Positions 1-8,405 of a DNA stretch of 29,485 nucleotides are shown here, one piece after another (position 1 is the first letter of the stretch; every line of letters starts with the position of its first letter). A program made the translations under genes and the position numbers. Source of the stretch: an uncultured Flavonifractor sp. (GTDB lineage Bacteria; Bacillota; Clostridia; Oscillospirales; Oscillospiraceae); assembly GCA_910585415.1 (NCBI GenBank), contig CAJUDT010000020.1, positions 1 to 29,485 on the forward strand, given 5' to 3'. The notes under the pieces are model-generated. The model saw only the letters and a list, made by a program, of their open reading frames with translations. It did no database searches and had not been told where the DNA came from.

Positions 1-154
1 CACTTAGAAAGTAACCCGCCGGAGGCTGGACCAGAAAACAAAAAGCTAGAGAGAAACGTGGAAGAGGCACACACAAACACCAAAGCCCCCGAAAGCCGCT
101 GAGAGCACCCCCCAAACAGACCACCGCCAAAGAGAAACAAAAAAGGAGCACCCC
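1..154 (+). other. T-poor leader upstream of the dihydrouridine synthase gene
   Basis: No gene is visible. The plus strand is strikingly poor in T (about 7 of 154 bases) and rich in A and C, so a transcript would be largely unstructured. It ends in an AAAAAAGGAGC ribosome binding site for the next gene. No promoter with both boxes was found, so the promoter may lie before the window. Confidence 0.4.
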
Positions 155-1129
155 ATGAAAAGGTATTATTTCGCCCCCATGGAGGGCATCACCGGCCATC
201 TCTACCGAAGCACCCACCAAAAATTCTTCCCTGGAGCGGATAAATATTATATGCCCTTCTGTTCCCCCCGGCAGGACCACACTTTTACCCGCCGGGAGCT
301 CTCCGGCCTCCTGCCGGAAAACAACAAAGACATCCCCGCAGTACCGCAGCTTTTGACAAGAAATTCCAGCGACTTCCTCTGGGCCGCTGGAGAACTGGCC
401 GCAATGGGTTACCAGGAGGTCAATTTGAATTTAGGTTGTCCCTCCGGAACCGTGGTTGCAAAAGGAAAAGGCTCCGGCTTGCTGGGCCGCCCCCGAGAGC
501 TGGAAGCATTCCTGGATACAGTCTTTTCCTCCACCCCAATCCCAGTGAGCATCAAAACTCGCCTGGGCCTCAACGACCCGGAGGAATTTGGTCCCCTGCT
601 GGAACGTTTCCGGCGCTACCCCATCCATGAGCTGACCCTGCACCCCCGGATACGAAAGGACTTCTACAAGGGCCAGCCCCGCACTGAATACTATGCCGCC
701 GCCCTCGCAGACAGCCCCTTCCCCGTCTGCTGCAACGGGGACCTGAACACCCCGGAGGACTTTGCCGGGCTGGAGTCCCGCTTTCCGGCGGCAGCAGCCC
801 TAATGGCCGGACGGGGCGCGGTGGCCGACCCGGCCCTGTTCCGCCAGCTCAAGGGCGGTCCGCCAGCCGGACGGGAAGAGCTCAAAGCCTTTCACGACAC
901 CCTCTATGAGCGCTGCTGTGAGGCCTTCGGCAGCCGCCGGAACGCTATGCTGCGGATGAAAGAAATTTGGTATTACCACATCGGCCTCTTTGCAGACGGA
1001 GAGTGCCTGCACAAGGCTCTGCGGAAGGAACAGGACGCCCGAGCCTATGAGCGCCTGACAGATGAGATATTCCGCACCCTGCCCCTCCGCCCGACGGTCA
1101 AGGCAGTTTGGCAGAAGGAAGCGCTGTGA
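155..1129 (+). CDS. tRNA-dihydrouridine synthase family protein
   Basis: A 324-residue FMN-dependent TIM-barrel reductase expected to reduce uridine to dihydrouridine in the D-loop of tRNA in the cytoplasm, using NADPH. What is seen: the N-terminal flavin-binding signature APMEGIT (residues 7-13), the catalytic stretch NLNLGCPS with the proton-donating cysteine at about residue 95, followed by a K/G-rich GSGLL segment, then IKTRLG, an HPR segment at the usual HGRT position, CNGDL and MAGRGAV near the phosphate-binding end of the barrel. The length fits the Dus family. The HGRT-equivalent is altered (HPRIRKDFYKG), which is seen in divergent clostridial members. An AAGGAG box lies 7-8 bases before the ATG. 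It appears to be a single-gene unit, converging on the histidine kinase gene. Which D-loop position it modifies cannot be told from sequence. Confidence 0.9.
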   Translation: MKRYYFAPMEGITGHLYRSTHQKFFPGADKYYMPFCSPRQDHTFTRRELSGLLPENNKDIPAVPQLLTRNSSDFLWAAGELAAMGYQEVNLNLGCPSGTVVAKGKGSGLLGRPRELEAFLDTVFSSTPIPVSIKTRLGLNDPEEFGPLLERFRRYPIHELTLHPRIRKDFYKGQPRTEYYAAALADSPFPVCCNGDLNTPEDFAGLESRFPAAAALMAGRGAVADPALFRQLKGGPPAGREELKAFHDTLYERCCEAFGSRRNAMLRMKEIWYYHIGLFADGECLHKALRKEQDARAYERLTDEIFRTLPLRPTVKAVWQKEAL

Positions 1130-1161
1130 CAAAGGACTTTCCTCACCGTTATAAAAAGGAA

Positions 1162-1239
1162 CCTGTATTCATAACCGGAGAAGGCCGGATAGGCGGCAAA
1201 CGACCCGCAAAGGCGGCGTTCCACGGTTGTGAATACAGG
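1162..1239. repeat. 15-bp inverted repeat with a long loop; possible minus-strand terminator
   Basis: Bases 1162-1176 (CCTGTATTCATAACC) pair with 1225-1239 (GGTTGTGAATACAGG), with one G-T wobble. They enclose a 48-base GC-rich loop. On the minus strand the stem is followed, after four bases, by five T (complement of 1153-1157), so it could end the histidine kinase transcript. The loop is far longer than in ordinary terminators, so a structured RNA or a small repeat element is also possible. Confidence 0.45.
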
Positions 1240-1269
1240 CTCTGAGTACCGGGTGTACGTATTGCCGGC

Positions 1270-3543
1270 TTATTTCAGCAAGAGCTGCTCGGAGAGTCCA
1301 TCGGACGGGTCCACACAATGGGGGCGGCGGGCGTTGAGCTGCGCCGTCAAGACCTGAGCCAGGGCCACACTGTCGATGGGCTTTGGCAGATGTGCGCTCA
1401 TGCCCGCCTCCAGACAGCGGCGCTTATCCTCGTCGTAGGCGTTGGCCGTCATGGCGATAATGGGAATGCTCCCGGCGTCGGGCCGGTCCAGGGCTCGAAT
1501 GGCCCGCGTAGCCGTCAGGCCGTCCATAACCGGCATCATGACATCCATCAAAATACCGGCAAAATAGCCGGGCTCACTGTGGGAGAACGCGTTCAGCGCC
1601 GCCTCGCCATCGGGAACGGCCACAAACTCGGCTCCCATGTCCTCCAGCATGTACTGGGCAATTTCCATATTCAGCTCATTGTCCTCCGCCAGCAGCAGGC
1701 GAACTCCGGCCAGATCGGTCCGGCCCGCCTGGGCCTCCTCCTGCTGGGCGGTCTGGTCAATGAGCAAAGGGATTTCCACCACAAAGCGGCTGCCCACGTT
1801 GAGCTGACTCTCTACAGTGATGGTCCCCTCCATCAAATCCACAAATTTCTTGGTGATGGACATGCCCAGGCCGGTGCCCTTGTAGCTGGTCCGGGTGCCT
1901 CCGTCCTCCTGGGCGAAGGCGTCGAAAATATGGGGCAGAAATTCCGGCTTCATGCCGATGCCGGTGTCCTCCACCTCAAGCCGGAACCAGGCGGTATTCC
2001 CCTCGGCAGAGGTTTCCCTGCACCGGAAATAGATGCGCCCGCCGTCGGAGGTGAATTTGACCGCGTTGCCCAGAATGTTGACGAGCACCTGACGCAGATG
2101 GAGCTCGTCGCCCAGCACGCGGGGGTGCTCCAGGGGGGCAAATTCCTCCACCAGGGTCACGTCCCGCCCCTGGAGGTGCCCAATGACAATGGAGGCGCAG
2201 TGCTCCACCACCTGCCGCAGGTCCATGGGCTCCTGGGCGATATGGGTCTTACCGCTCTCAATGCGGGACATATCCAAAACGTCGTTGACCAGACTCAGCA
2301 GGTGGCCCGAGGACCCCTTGATTTTGCTCAGGCAGTCGTACACCCGGTCCGGGTTATTCACGTGCTTGAGGGCGATTTCCGTCATGCCCATGATACCGTT
2401 GATGGGGGTGCGGATGTCGTGGGACATGTGGGAGAGAAACTCGCTCTTGGCCACATTGGCCGCGTTGGCCGCGTCGGCGGCGATTTGCAGCAGGGTATTG
2501 GCCCGCTGCTGGTGGGCAATCAGCCGCTGGTCGCCCCGCTTGGCGGTGAAGAGGTGGAGCACAATCCCCATCATCAGCACCACCACCGCCGCAATGGCCG
2601 AGACGCAGACCACCGAGGTATTCAAAAAAGAGGTGGTTCCGGCCCCCAGAACCCGTGTGGGCACAAAGGAGAGGACCGTCCAATCAGTGCCCGCCACCGG
2701 GGAGGCCGCCACAAAAAAATGCTCCGGTCCGTAGTCAAACTCATACCCGGCACTGCGGCGCTCCGCCACGTCCTGGCGCAGGTCCTCCAAAGTCCCGCCG
2801 TGGAGGAAGGGATAGCGCTCCAGGGCCGTCAGCAGGTTGGGGTCGTCGATGAAACCGCCGTCGCACTGGTGGCGGTAGAGCTGCTCCCCGTCAGGGCCAA
2901 TGACGTATACATGGCTGTTCCCCTGGAAAATATCCGCGTCAAAGGCCTCCTGGAAGGTGGACAGGTCCACCGCCGCCCCCGCGTAGTCGATGTGCTGGCG
3001 CTCCACGTCCAGAGGGCTGGAGAGCTTGCCGAGAAAGACCACGTAGGAGCAGCCGCTTCCGATATCCCGCTCCACCAGCGCCCGGTCCTCCACACCGTCC
3101 AGGGCGAGGGGGTGGGCCAGGTCAAGCAATACGTATGTGCACATTCCGTTTAAGACGCGGGTACAGTCACCGGTTTCCGAATCCAGAACCAGCGCCTGGT
3201 CCACGCCCAGGCACGCCTGAATAGTACTCAGCTGGTCCAAAAGCGCCTCCTGCGTCTGGGGCTTTCCCTGCTCCAGCAGGCGGTCCGCCGCCTCCGACGT
3301 GGAGCGGAAGTGGCTGACCACCGACTCCATGACCTGGGACACCCGGCCGGAGAGCTCGACAAAATGAGATTGGCGCTCCTGAAAGATGGAGCGCTCCAGA
3401 TATTGATAAAAGAACAACGTGCCGGTAACCGCCAAAAGGGCCAAAATGGCCAGCACAACCGCCGGGAGAACCCGCTCCCGGCGCTTTTTGTCCGGCTCCA
3501 GCCGCTCGGATGTGATTCGCCTGTCATCCTCTGTAAAAGGCAT
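1270..3543 (-). CDS. Membrane hybrid sensor histidine kinase with C-terminal receiver domain
   Basis: A 757-residue membrane sensor kinase. Order: short cytoplasmic N-terminus; membrane segment at about 26-47; extracytoplasmic sensor of about 260 residues (Cache-like in size and position, not recognised further); second membrane segment about 307-333; HisKA with the H box SHMSHDIRTPINGIMG (phosphoacceptor His about 375); HATPase with N box LGNAVKF, G1 DTGIGM and G2 GTGLGMS; a linker; and a receiver domain (LLLAEDNELNME, phosphoacceptor Asp about 667 in MDVMMPVMDG, conserved Lys about 721 in LPKPID). The start at 3543 is chosen because AAGGAGG lies 7 bases before it and because the promoter at 3608-3636 lies inside the longer open frame. 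No separate response regulator gene is adjacent, so output probably passes by phosphorelay or the protein is an orphan. The ligand is unknown. Confidence 0.92.
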   Translation of the reverse strand: MPFTEDDRRITSERLEPDKKRRERVLPAVVLAILALLAVTGTLFFYQYLERSIFQERQSHFVELSGRVSQVMESVVSHFRSTSEAADRLLEQGKPQTQEALLDQLSTIQACLGVDQALVLDSETGDCTRVLNGMCTYVLLDLAHPLALDGVEDRALVERDIGSGCSYVVFLGKLSSPLDVERQHIDYAGAAVDLSTFQEAFDADIFQGNSHVYVIGPDGEQLYRHQCDGGFIDDPNLLTALERYPFLHGGTLEDLRQDVAERRSAGYEFDYGPEHFFVAASPVAGTDWTVLSFVPTRVLGAGTTSFLNTSVVCVSAIAAVVVLMMGIVLHLFTAKRGDQRLIAHQQRANTLLQIAADAANAANVAKSEFLSHMSHDIRTPINGIMGMTEIALKHVNNPDRVYDCLSKIKGSSGHLLSLVNDVLDMSRIESGKTHIAQEPMDLRQVVEHCASIVIGHLQGRDVTLVEEFAPLEHPRVLGDELHLRQVLVNILGNAVKFTSDGGRIYFRCRETSAEGNTAWFRLEVEDTGIGMKPEFLPHIFDAFAQEDGGTRTSYKGTGLGMSITKKFVDLMEGTITVESQLNVGSRFVVEIPLLIDQTAQQEEAQAGRTDLAGVRLLLAEDNELNMEIAQYMLEDMGAEFVAVPDGEAALNAFSHSEPGYFAGILMDVMMPVMDGLTATRAIRALDRPDAGSIPIIAMTANAYDEDKRRCLEAGMSAHLPKPIDSVALAQVLTAQLNARRPHCVDPSDGLSEQLLLK

Positions 3544-3607
3544 GACACACGCCTCCTTGTACCGCAGTTCCAGATATTCTGGAAATAGGTATCCTGCTAC
3601 AGTTAAG

Positions 3608-3636
3608 ATTTTACAAGAATCAGGTGGAAATGTCAA
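3608..3636 (-). promoter_or_regulatory. Sigma-A promoter of the hybrid kinase gene
   Basis: On the minus strand TTGACA (3636-3631) is followed by exactly 17 bases and TAAAAT (3613-3608). It lies about 65 bases before the ATG at 3543. Confidence 0.8.
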
Positions 3637-3856
3637 GGCAGACCTGGGCGCGGGTCTCCGGTCGCGGAGCAGCGCCCAGAGAATCCCGGAGCGCCAGGGG
3701 CGTCTGCCAAAAAAATTGAAGGGGGAGCGGGGACAGAAGAAATCAGTTTCAAGGTCGCTTTGTGCCGGAAACAGGAAATTTTTGCGTTTTTACGGCGCAT
3801 TTCCCTCCCGTCTCTGCGCTGTGGCCGGCGGCGGGGGCGGGGCGGGACGGCGGAGA

Positions 3857-3871
3857 AAGCAAATTTTGCTT
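3857..3871. promoter_or_regulatory. Perfect palindrome, candidate operator of the 5'-nucleotidase gene
   Basis: AAGCAAA-T-TTTGCTT is an exact 7-1-7 inverted repeat in an otherwise GC-rich stretch. It touches the candidate -35 box of the nucleotidase promoter. That it binds a regulator is inference. Confidence 0.4.
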
Positions 3872-3898
3872 CCAATTTTCCCGGCTTTGTGGCACAAT
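3870..3898 (+). promoter_or_regulatory. Weak candidate promoter of the 5'-nucleotidase gene
   Basis: TTCCAA at 3870-3875, a 17-base spacer and CACAAT at 3893-3898 preceded by TGG (extended -10). The -35 match is poor, so the site may need an activator or may be wrong. Confidence 0.35.
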
Positions 3899-3946
3899 AA
3901 GGGAGAAGGACGGGGTCCCGTTCTTGCAGAAAAAGGAGGGAACATC

Positions 3947-5872
3947 ATGAAGCGTTTTCTGCGCAGCTTGCCTGCGCTGGCACTGGTATGTGCGCTGCTG
4001 GCGGGAGCGCTGCTCCCGGCATCCGCCCAGGGGACGGCGGAGCCCGGTGCGCTGACAATTTTGTTTACGCACGACACCCACGACCATTTCCTCCCCACCC
4101 CCGCCGAGGGAGGAGGGGAGTACGGCGGCTATACCCGTCTGGCCACCCTGCTCCAGCAGGAGCGGAGCGCGGCGGAGGGTCCGGTGGTGACCCTGGACGC
4201 CGGGGACTTTTCCATGGGCTCACTGTTCCAGACCATTTACGCCACCGACGCCCCGGAGCTCCGGGCCCTGGGGGCCATGGGGTATGACGCGGCCACCCTG
4301 GGCAACCATGAGTTTGACTACCGCTCGTCGGGGCTGGCGGACATGCTCAACGCCGCCGTGGACAGCGGGGACCCCCTGCCCGCCCTGGTTCAGGCCAACT
4401 ATAAGCCCCCCAGCTCTGACCGGGCCGCCTGGGCGGCCTGGGAGCGGTACGGCATCACCGATTATACTGTTTTGGAGCGGGACGGCCTGCGCATTGGCGT
4501 CTTTGGCGTGCTGGGGGTGGACGCCGACGAGTGCGCCCCCATGTCCGGCATGGAGTTCACCCCCATCGCCGGGGCGGCGCGGGAGGTGGTGGCCCAGCTC
4601 CAGCAGGAGGACGTGGACTACATCATCTGCCTCTCCCACAGCGGCACCGACGGCGGCAAGGGGGAGGACTATGAGCTGGCCAAGGCGGTTCCCGGCATTG
4701 ATGTCATCCTCTCCGGCCACACCCATTCCACCACCGAGGCCCCCATTCAGGTCAACAAAACCCTCATTGTATCCTGCGGAGAGTACACCCAGAATTTGGG
4801 GGTGCTCAAGGTGGAGAAGTCCAGCGGAACGGTTCAGGCGGCGGACTTCCGCTTGCTGCCCATCGACGAGACGGTGGCGGAGGACCCGGCCATGACCGCC
4901 CTGGCGGCGGAGCTTCAGGCCAAGGTGGACGCCCAGTATCTGGCCGGTTACGGCCTGACCTTCCATCAGGTTTTGGCCACAACCCCCTTTGATTTCACCC
5001 CCATCCGCCAGTTTTCCGCCATCCAGGAAGAGGATACCCTGGGCAGTCTCATTGCCGATTCCTACATCTACGCCGTGCGGCAGGCGGAGGGAGACGGTTA
5101 TGTGCCGGTGGACTTCGCGGTGGTGGCTGCGGGCGTGGTCCGGGCCTCCTTCGCGCGGGGGGAGATTACCACCTCCGACGCCTTCAATGTGTCCTCCCTG
5201 GGCTCCGGCGGGGACGGTACGCCGGGGTATCCGCTCATCTCCGTGTGGATTACCGGCCGGGAGCTCAAGGACGCCTTTGAGGTGGACGCCTCGGTGACGC
5301 CCATCATGTCCAGCGCCCAGCTCTATCCCGCCGGCATGACCTGGACCTACAACCCCAACCGGATGATATTCAACAAGGTCACCGGCTGCGCCCAGGTCCT
5401 CCCCGACGGCACCCAGGTTCCCATTGAGAACGACAAGCTCTACCGGGTGGTCACCGGCCTGTACTCTGGGCAGATGCTGGGGGCGGTCAATGGAAAATCC
5501 TTCGGCCTGCTCACCATCACCCCCAAGGACGCCCAGGGCCGGGCGGTCGTGGACTTTGAACGGCAGATTATCCACAACCCCAACGGCTCCGAGGTCAAGG
5601 AGTGGTACGCCCTGGCCTCCTACCTACAGTCTATGGGAACGGTGGATTCCCGGTACGCCGCCCCGGAGGGGCGCAAGGTTTCCGCGCCCTCCTGGAACCC
5701 GATTGAACTGCTGAAGCATCCCAACTGGATTACCCTTCTGGTGGTCCTGGCGGTGGTGCTCCTTGTGGCGTTGATTGTGTTCCTGGTGTGGTACTTTGGC
5801 TCCGGGGGACGCCGCCGCCGGTACGGCAGCCGCCGCCATGGCCGGAGCGCCTACCGCCGCTACAGAGGGTAA
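3947..5872 (+). CDS. Secreted, membrane-anchored 5'-nucleotidase / metallophosphatase (UshA-like)
   Basis: A 641-residue exported enzyme of the 5'-nucleotidase/2',3'-cyclic phosphodiesterase family, expected to hydrolyse extracellular nucleotides. Signal peptide at 1-27. The metallophosphatase domain shows the dimetal ligands in order: HDTHDHF (D43, H45), LDAGDF (D87), LGNHEFDY (N120, H121), LSHSGTDGG and SGHTHS. The C-terminal substrate-binding domain follows (about 320-570). A C-terminal membrane helix (about 593-617) ends in a 24-residue Arg/Tyr/Gly-rich basic tail, as in cell-envelope-retained Gram-positive homologues but without an LPXTG motif. The open frame extends far upstream, but the start at 3947 has AAGGAGGG before it and begins the signal peptide. 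It is single-gene, divergent from the kinase and ended by the shared terminator at 5893-5933. The exact substrate is not predictable. Confidence 0.93.
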   Translation: MKRFLRSLPALALVCALLAGALLPASAQGTAEPGALTILFTHDTHDHFLPTPAEGGGEYGGYTRLATLLQQERSAAEGPVVTLDAGDFSMGSLFQTIYATDAPELRALGAMGYDAATLGNHEFDYRSSGLADMLNAAVDSGDPLPALVQANYKPPSSDRAAWAAWERYGITDYTVLERDGLRIGVFGVLGVDADECAPMSGMEFTPIAGAAREVVAQLQQEDVDYIICLSHSGTDGGKGEDYELAKAVPGIDVILSGHTHSTTEAPIQVNKTLIVSCGEYTQNLGVLKVEKSSGTVQAADFRLLPIDETVAEDPAMTALAAELQAKVDAQYLAGYGLTFHQVLATTPFDFTPIRQFSAIQEEDTLGSLIADSYIYAVRQAEGDGYVPVDFAVVAAGVVRASFARGEITTSDAFNVSSLGSGGDGTPGYPLISVWITGRELKDAFEVDASVTPIMSSAQLYPAGMTWTYNPNRMIFNKVTGCAQVLPDGTQVPIENDKLYRVVTGLYSGQMLGAVNGKSFGLLTITPKDAQGRAVVDFERQIIHNPNGSEVKEWYALASYLQSMGTVDSRYAAPEGRKVSAPSWNPIELLKHPNWITLLVVLAVVLLVALIVFLVWYFGSGGRRRRYGSRRHGRSAYRRYRG

Positions 5873-5892
5873 GCGGCACCTTAAAAAAGATA

Positions 5893-5933
5893 CAAGAGCG
5901 GCACAGCCCTGTTTTCAGGCTGTGCCGCTCTTG
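5893..5933. terminator. Bidirectional rho-independent terminator
   Basis: A perfect 16-bp stem, CAAGAGCGGCACAGCC (5893-5908) with GGCTGTGCCGCTCTTG (5918-5933). On the minus strand it is followed by a T-run (complement of the A-rich 5883-5888), on the plus strand by a short CTTTA. It sits between convergent genes. Confidence 0.9.
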
Positions 5934-5947
5934 CTTTATGTATGGGT

Positions 5948-6955
5948 TCAGGATGAGAGGGGAGGCTCCCAAAAAATGCCCGGTGTCGTCCGGCCCCGCT
6001 CCGCGTAATCCCGGTAGGGCATTTCCTGGGTGAAGTAGTCCGTGTCCGGGTCCGGCGCGGGAAAGACCGTAATGCTGTAGAGCCCGGTTTCCGCCGGATA
6101 CCCGGTGTCCTCTGCGGTACAGCGGATATCGCAGCGGTAGGTTCCCAGCGCTGTGTCCACAAAATAGAACCGCTCTTGGGCAAGGCGCTCGCTGTTATAG
6201 GTATACTCGGTGTACTGGGTCCAGGTGTAGGGTGTCCAGCCGGTACTTCCGGCCAGAAATTCGGTCAGCTCCGAAATACCGGCCTCCAGGTCCGCCGCGC
6301 CCGCCTGGGCGCTGGGGGAGAACAGGGCGTACAGGCCCTCCGTATCCCCCGCCTGGGCCAGGGCCGTCAGGGACTCCATGGGGTCTGTTCCGTCGGGGGA
6401 GAGGCCCGCCTCTCCGGCCAGATAGACGAGGGATACCCCCGGCTCGTCCATCCGCCATGCGCCGTATTCCTCTCCCAGCGCCTGGGGATAGATGGAGATA
6501 TGACGGAATCCGGCCCGCCGGTCCGCCCCATAGGCGTCGTACCGGTCGCGAATCAGGCAGGTATAGGCCCCGGCATCGGTGTACAACACCACGTCAATGG
6601 CCCGGGAGGAGATGTTGTCCTGACGGAAGTGGGAGGTGTGGTCCGCCTCCTGGCGGCTGGTGACCTGTTGGGACAGGAAGTCCAGCAGGGCCTGAATCTG
6701 TGCCCGCAGGTCCTCCTCGACGGCCTCATCCCGCACCTGGGGGGCAAAGGCCTCGTAAACCCGGTCCACATCCCCGGCCTGGGCCAGCTCCATGAGCTTG
6801 GCTACGGTCTTTTCCTCCCCGTCGGAGCCGGGAAAGCGCTGATACACCCCGTCCACCAGGAACTCCGTGCGCTCCGGCTGGGCCGGGAGGAAGGGGGAGA
6901 GAATCCACATGAAAAACCCGGCAATCACAGAAAAAATCATAATGAGCAGCTTCAT
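5948..6955 (-). CDS. Membrane-anchored protein with two copies of a DUF5104-like domain
   Basis: A 335-residue protein with an N-terminal hydrophobic helix (about 3-23) without a lipobox cysteine, so an uncleaved anchor or a signal peptide is likely. The rest is two related domains, about 51-157 and 194-300. Each begins with a similar helix pair (KLMELAQAGDVDRVYEAFAP against SLTALAQAGDTEGLYALFSP), runs through an Asp/Glu-rich helix ending in a FLxxxxT stretch, and ends in a strand segment that closes with SIYP or SITVFP. The motif pattern recalls the clostridial lipoprotein family DUF5104; this is from memory and unverified. The gene starts 46 bases after the deacetylase stop on the same strand and probably shares its transcript. 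No catalytic residues or function are recognised. Confidence 0.7.
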   Translation of the reverse strand: MKLLIMIFSVIAGFFMWILSPFLPAQPERTEFLVDGVYQRFPGSDGEEKTVAKLMELAQAGDVDRVYEAFAPQVRDEAVEEDLRAQIQALLDFLSQQVTSRQEADHTSHFRQDNISSRAIDVVLYTDAGAYTCLIRDRYDAYGADRRAGFRHISIYPQALGEEYGAWRMDEPGVSLVYLAGEAGLSPDGTDPMESLTALAQAGDTEGLYALFSPSAQAGAADLEAGISELTEFLAGSTGWTPYTWTQYTEYTYNSERLAQERFYFVDTALGTYRCDIRCTAEDTGYPAETGLYSITVFPAPDPDTDYFTQEMPYRDYAERGRTTPGIFWEPPLSS

Positions 6956-7001
6956 GCTGGCGTCTCACCCCTATCACAGAGCGTTGCAGCGGAATACTGC
7001 A

Positions 7002-8303
7002 TCAGGCCTCCGGCCAGCGGACCCCCAAATCGGGGCGGACCTCCAGGTCGATGATGTCCCGTGCGTCATAGAACTGCATATAGCGGTCCACGTCCTTGCC
7101 GGAGTTGCCTCCCCGCAGGGTGGTGCCGTCGGGATGGAGCCGGTCGCAGATAACGGCGGAGATGGTGCTCTTGACCTGGGAGTAGGAGCTGATGCCTACG
7201 CTTGCGAACACACGGAAGCCCTGGCTTTGCAGCCACACGAACTGGGGACCGTAGCTCTCCCCCTGGTCCTTGTCCCCGTCGGGACGGGCCCCGTGGGGGT
7301 AGAAGAGGATGGTGGTGGGTCCAACCAGGGACCCCACTTCCTCCGCCCACCGGAGGGTGTCCTTCTGAATGCTCTCCATGGAGCGGGTGGACAGGTTGAT
7401 GTGTCCCCAGGTGTGGGAGCCGAAGGTCCAGCCGGTTTCCTTCAGCCGCTCGATAACCGGCTTGACCGCGTCGATTTCCGCCTGACGGTTCTGCTCAAAG
7501 GCGGGGCGGCGGGGGTCGTCTGCGGCGATGTCCAGGTCGTTCTGCGTCCGGTAGCCCAGGATACCCTGATAGCCGGTGAGGGAGAAGATGGCCTTGGCCC
7601 CGTTCAGGGAGAAATCCGGGTGCTCCAGCACGAACTTGTCCAGCAGAGTGGTGGCGTCCAGGTCCTGGGTCAGGAAGGTCTCGTTGGTATAGGGGTCGGT
7701 ACACTCGGCCCAGATCTGACCGTCGTCCCCCACCACCAGCTTGGAGGTAAAGCCCTCCTCCAACATATACTGGTAGTAATTCACATCGTCAAAGGAGATA
7801 ACAAGGGGCTTCTTCCCCTCCGGGAGCATGAGGGTGTTGCGGACCATGCGCATCTCGCCGGCCTCATTGGGCTGCTCGCTCCACACGTCCTCCATACGAA
7901 CCAGGATGTAGCCCTTTTCATAGACGCTCTGGAGAATTTTGTTGTACTCGTCCACCGTGACCATCCAGTCGTCCAAACCCTCCTTCTGGGCCTGGGAGGA
8001 GGGGCAGTCGTGGAACGCCCACTGGGGATAGGCGATGACGGGGTGGAAAAAGAGGTGCTCCACCACCTGGTCGGGGCCCCAGGCCTGGGTCAGCTGGTCC
8101 TCGCTCCAGTAGGTGCGTACCGCGTCATAGGGGTCGGCAGGGGCGGGCTCCGGGGTGGGGGTGGGGGCGGGCGTCACGTCGCCCACCGGCTCGGTGGGAT
8201 TGGGGGTGGGGCTGTTCTGGGGATTGGCGCCGCCGCTGCAGGCAGAGAGCAGCAGGGAAAGGGCCAGCAGCAGGGCGGGGAGTGCGGTTTTTGCTCTGTT
8301 CAT
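7002..8303 (-). CDS. Polysaccharide deacetylase-family lipoprotein
   Basis: A 433-residue lipoprotein: signal peptide with lipobox LLSAC (Cys 22), a Pro/Thr-rich linker to about residue 57, then a NodB-type carbohydrate esterase 4 fold. Seen are the metal-binding motif SFDDVNYY (about 170-177) and the H-x3-H motif SHTWGH (H297, H301), followed by FYPHGARPDGD, which takes the motif 3 position. About 120 residues separate the first two motifs, more than in compact NodB domains, so there is an insertion or an additional subdomain, including an NET-rich loop at about 200-210. The likely role is deacetylation of cell-wall or other surface polysaccharide outside the membrane; the substrate is unknown. 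AGGAGGAAC precedes the ATG. The second Asp of the first motif is present, so activity is plausible. Confidence 0.85.
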   Translation of the reverse strand: MNRAKTALPALLLALSLLLSACSGGANPQNSPTPNPTEPVGDVTPAPTPTPEPAPADPYDAVRTYWSEDQLTQAWGPDQVVEHLFFHPVIAYPQWAFHDCPSSQAQKEGLDDWMVTVDEYNKILQSVYEKGYILVRMEDVWSEQPNEAGEMRMVRNTLMLPEGKKPLVISFDDVNYYQYMLEEGFTSKLVVGDDGQIWAECTDPYTNETFLTQDLDATTLLDKFVLEHPDFSLNGAKAIFSLTGYQGILGYRTQNDLDIAADDPRRPAFEQNRQAEIDAVKPVIERLKETGWTFGSHTWGHINLSTRSMESIQKDTLRWAEEVGSLVGPTTILFYPHGARPDGDKDQGESYGPQFVWLQSQGFRVFASVGISSYSQVKSTISAVICDRLHPDGTTLRGGNSGKDVDRYMQFYDARDIIDLEVRPDLGVRWPEA

Positions 8304-8350
8304 CGTATGGTTCCTCCTGTATCATTTCTCTGTAGGGTATAGCTGCCATG

Positions 8351-8378
8351 TTTATATCATAAGACATGTTCCGGTAAA
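8351..8378 (-). promoter_or_regulatory. Candidate promoter of the deacetylase operon
   Basis: On the minus strand TTTACC (8378-8373), 16 bases and TATAAA (8356-8351). It lies about 48 bases before the ATG at 8303. Read-through from the upstream ApbE unit is not excluded, since no terminator is seen between them. Confidence 0.4.
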
Positions 8379-8405
8379 ATAGGTATCAAAAGGGTAACGA
8401 ATTGG

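Larger units (their letters stand above)
3544..3946. other. 403-bp divergent intergenic region (kinase / 5'-nucleotidase)
   Basis: No gene is supported here. It holds the kinase promoter (3608-3636, minus), a GC-rich stem at 3644-3651/3672-3679 (CTGGGCGC with GCGCCCAG) enclosing a second stem CTCCG/CGGAG, a perfect 7-1-7 palindrome at 3857-3871, a weak plus-strand promoter candidate at 3870-3898 and the ribosome binding site of the nucleotidase gene. The GC-rich stem lacks a T-run and is not a terminator. Confidence 0.6.

Noticed and set aside
1177..1224. GGCAAAC ... CGCAAAGGC resembling the c-di-GMP (GEMM) riboswitch core
   Set aside because: Only four bases separate the two words; the P1 helix with its GNRA loop and the G/C-rich receptor are missing.
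1318..3153. Long open frame antisense to the histidine kinase
   Set aside because: It has no ribosome binding site, no known domain and follows from the GC-rich codon use of the kinase. The same holds for long antisense frames over the nucleotidase (4220-5575), the SLH gene (20276-21598) and pckG (24202-26571).
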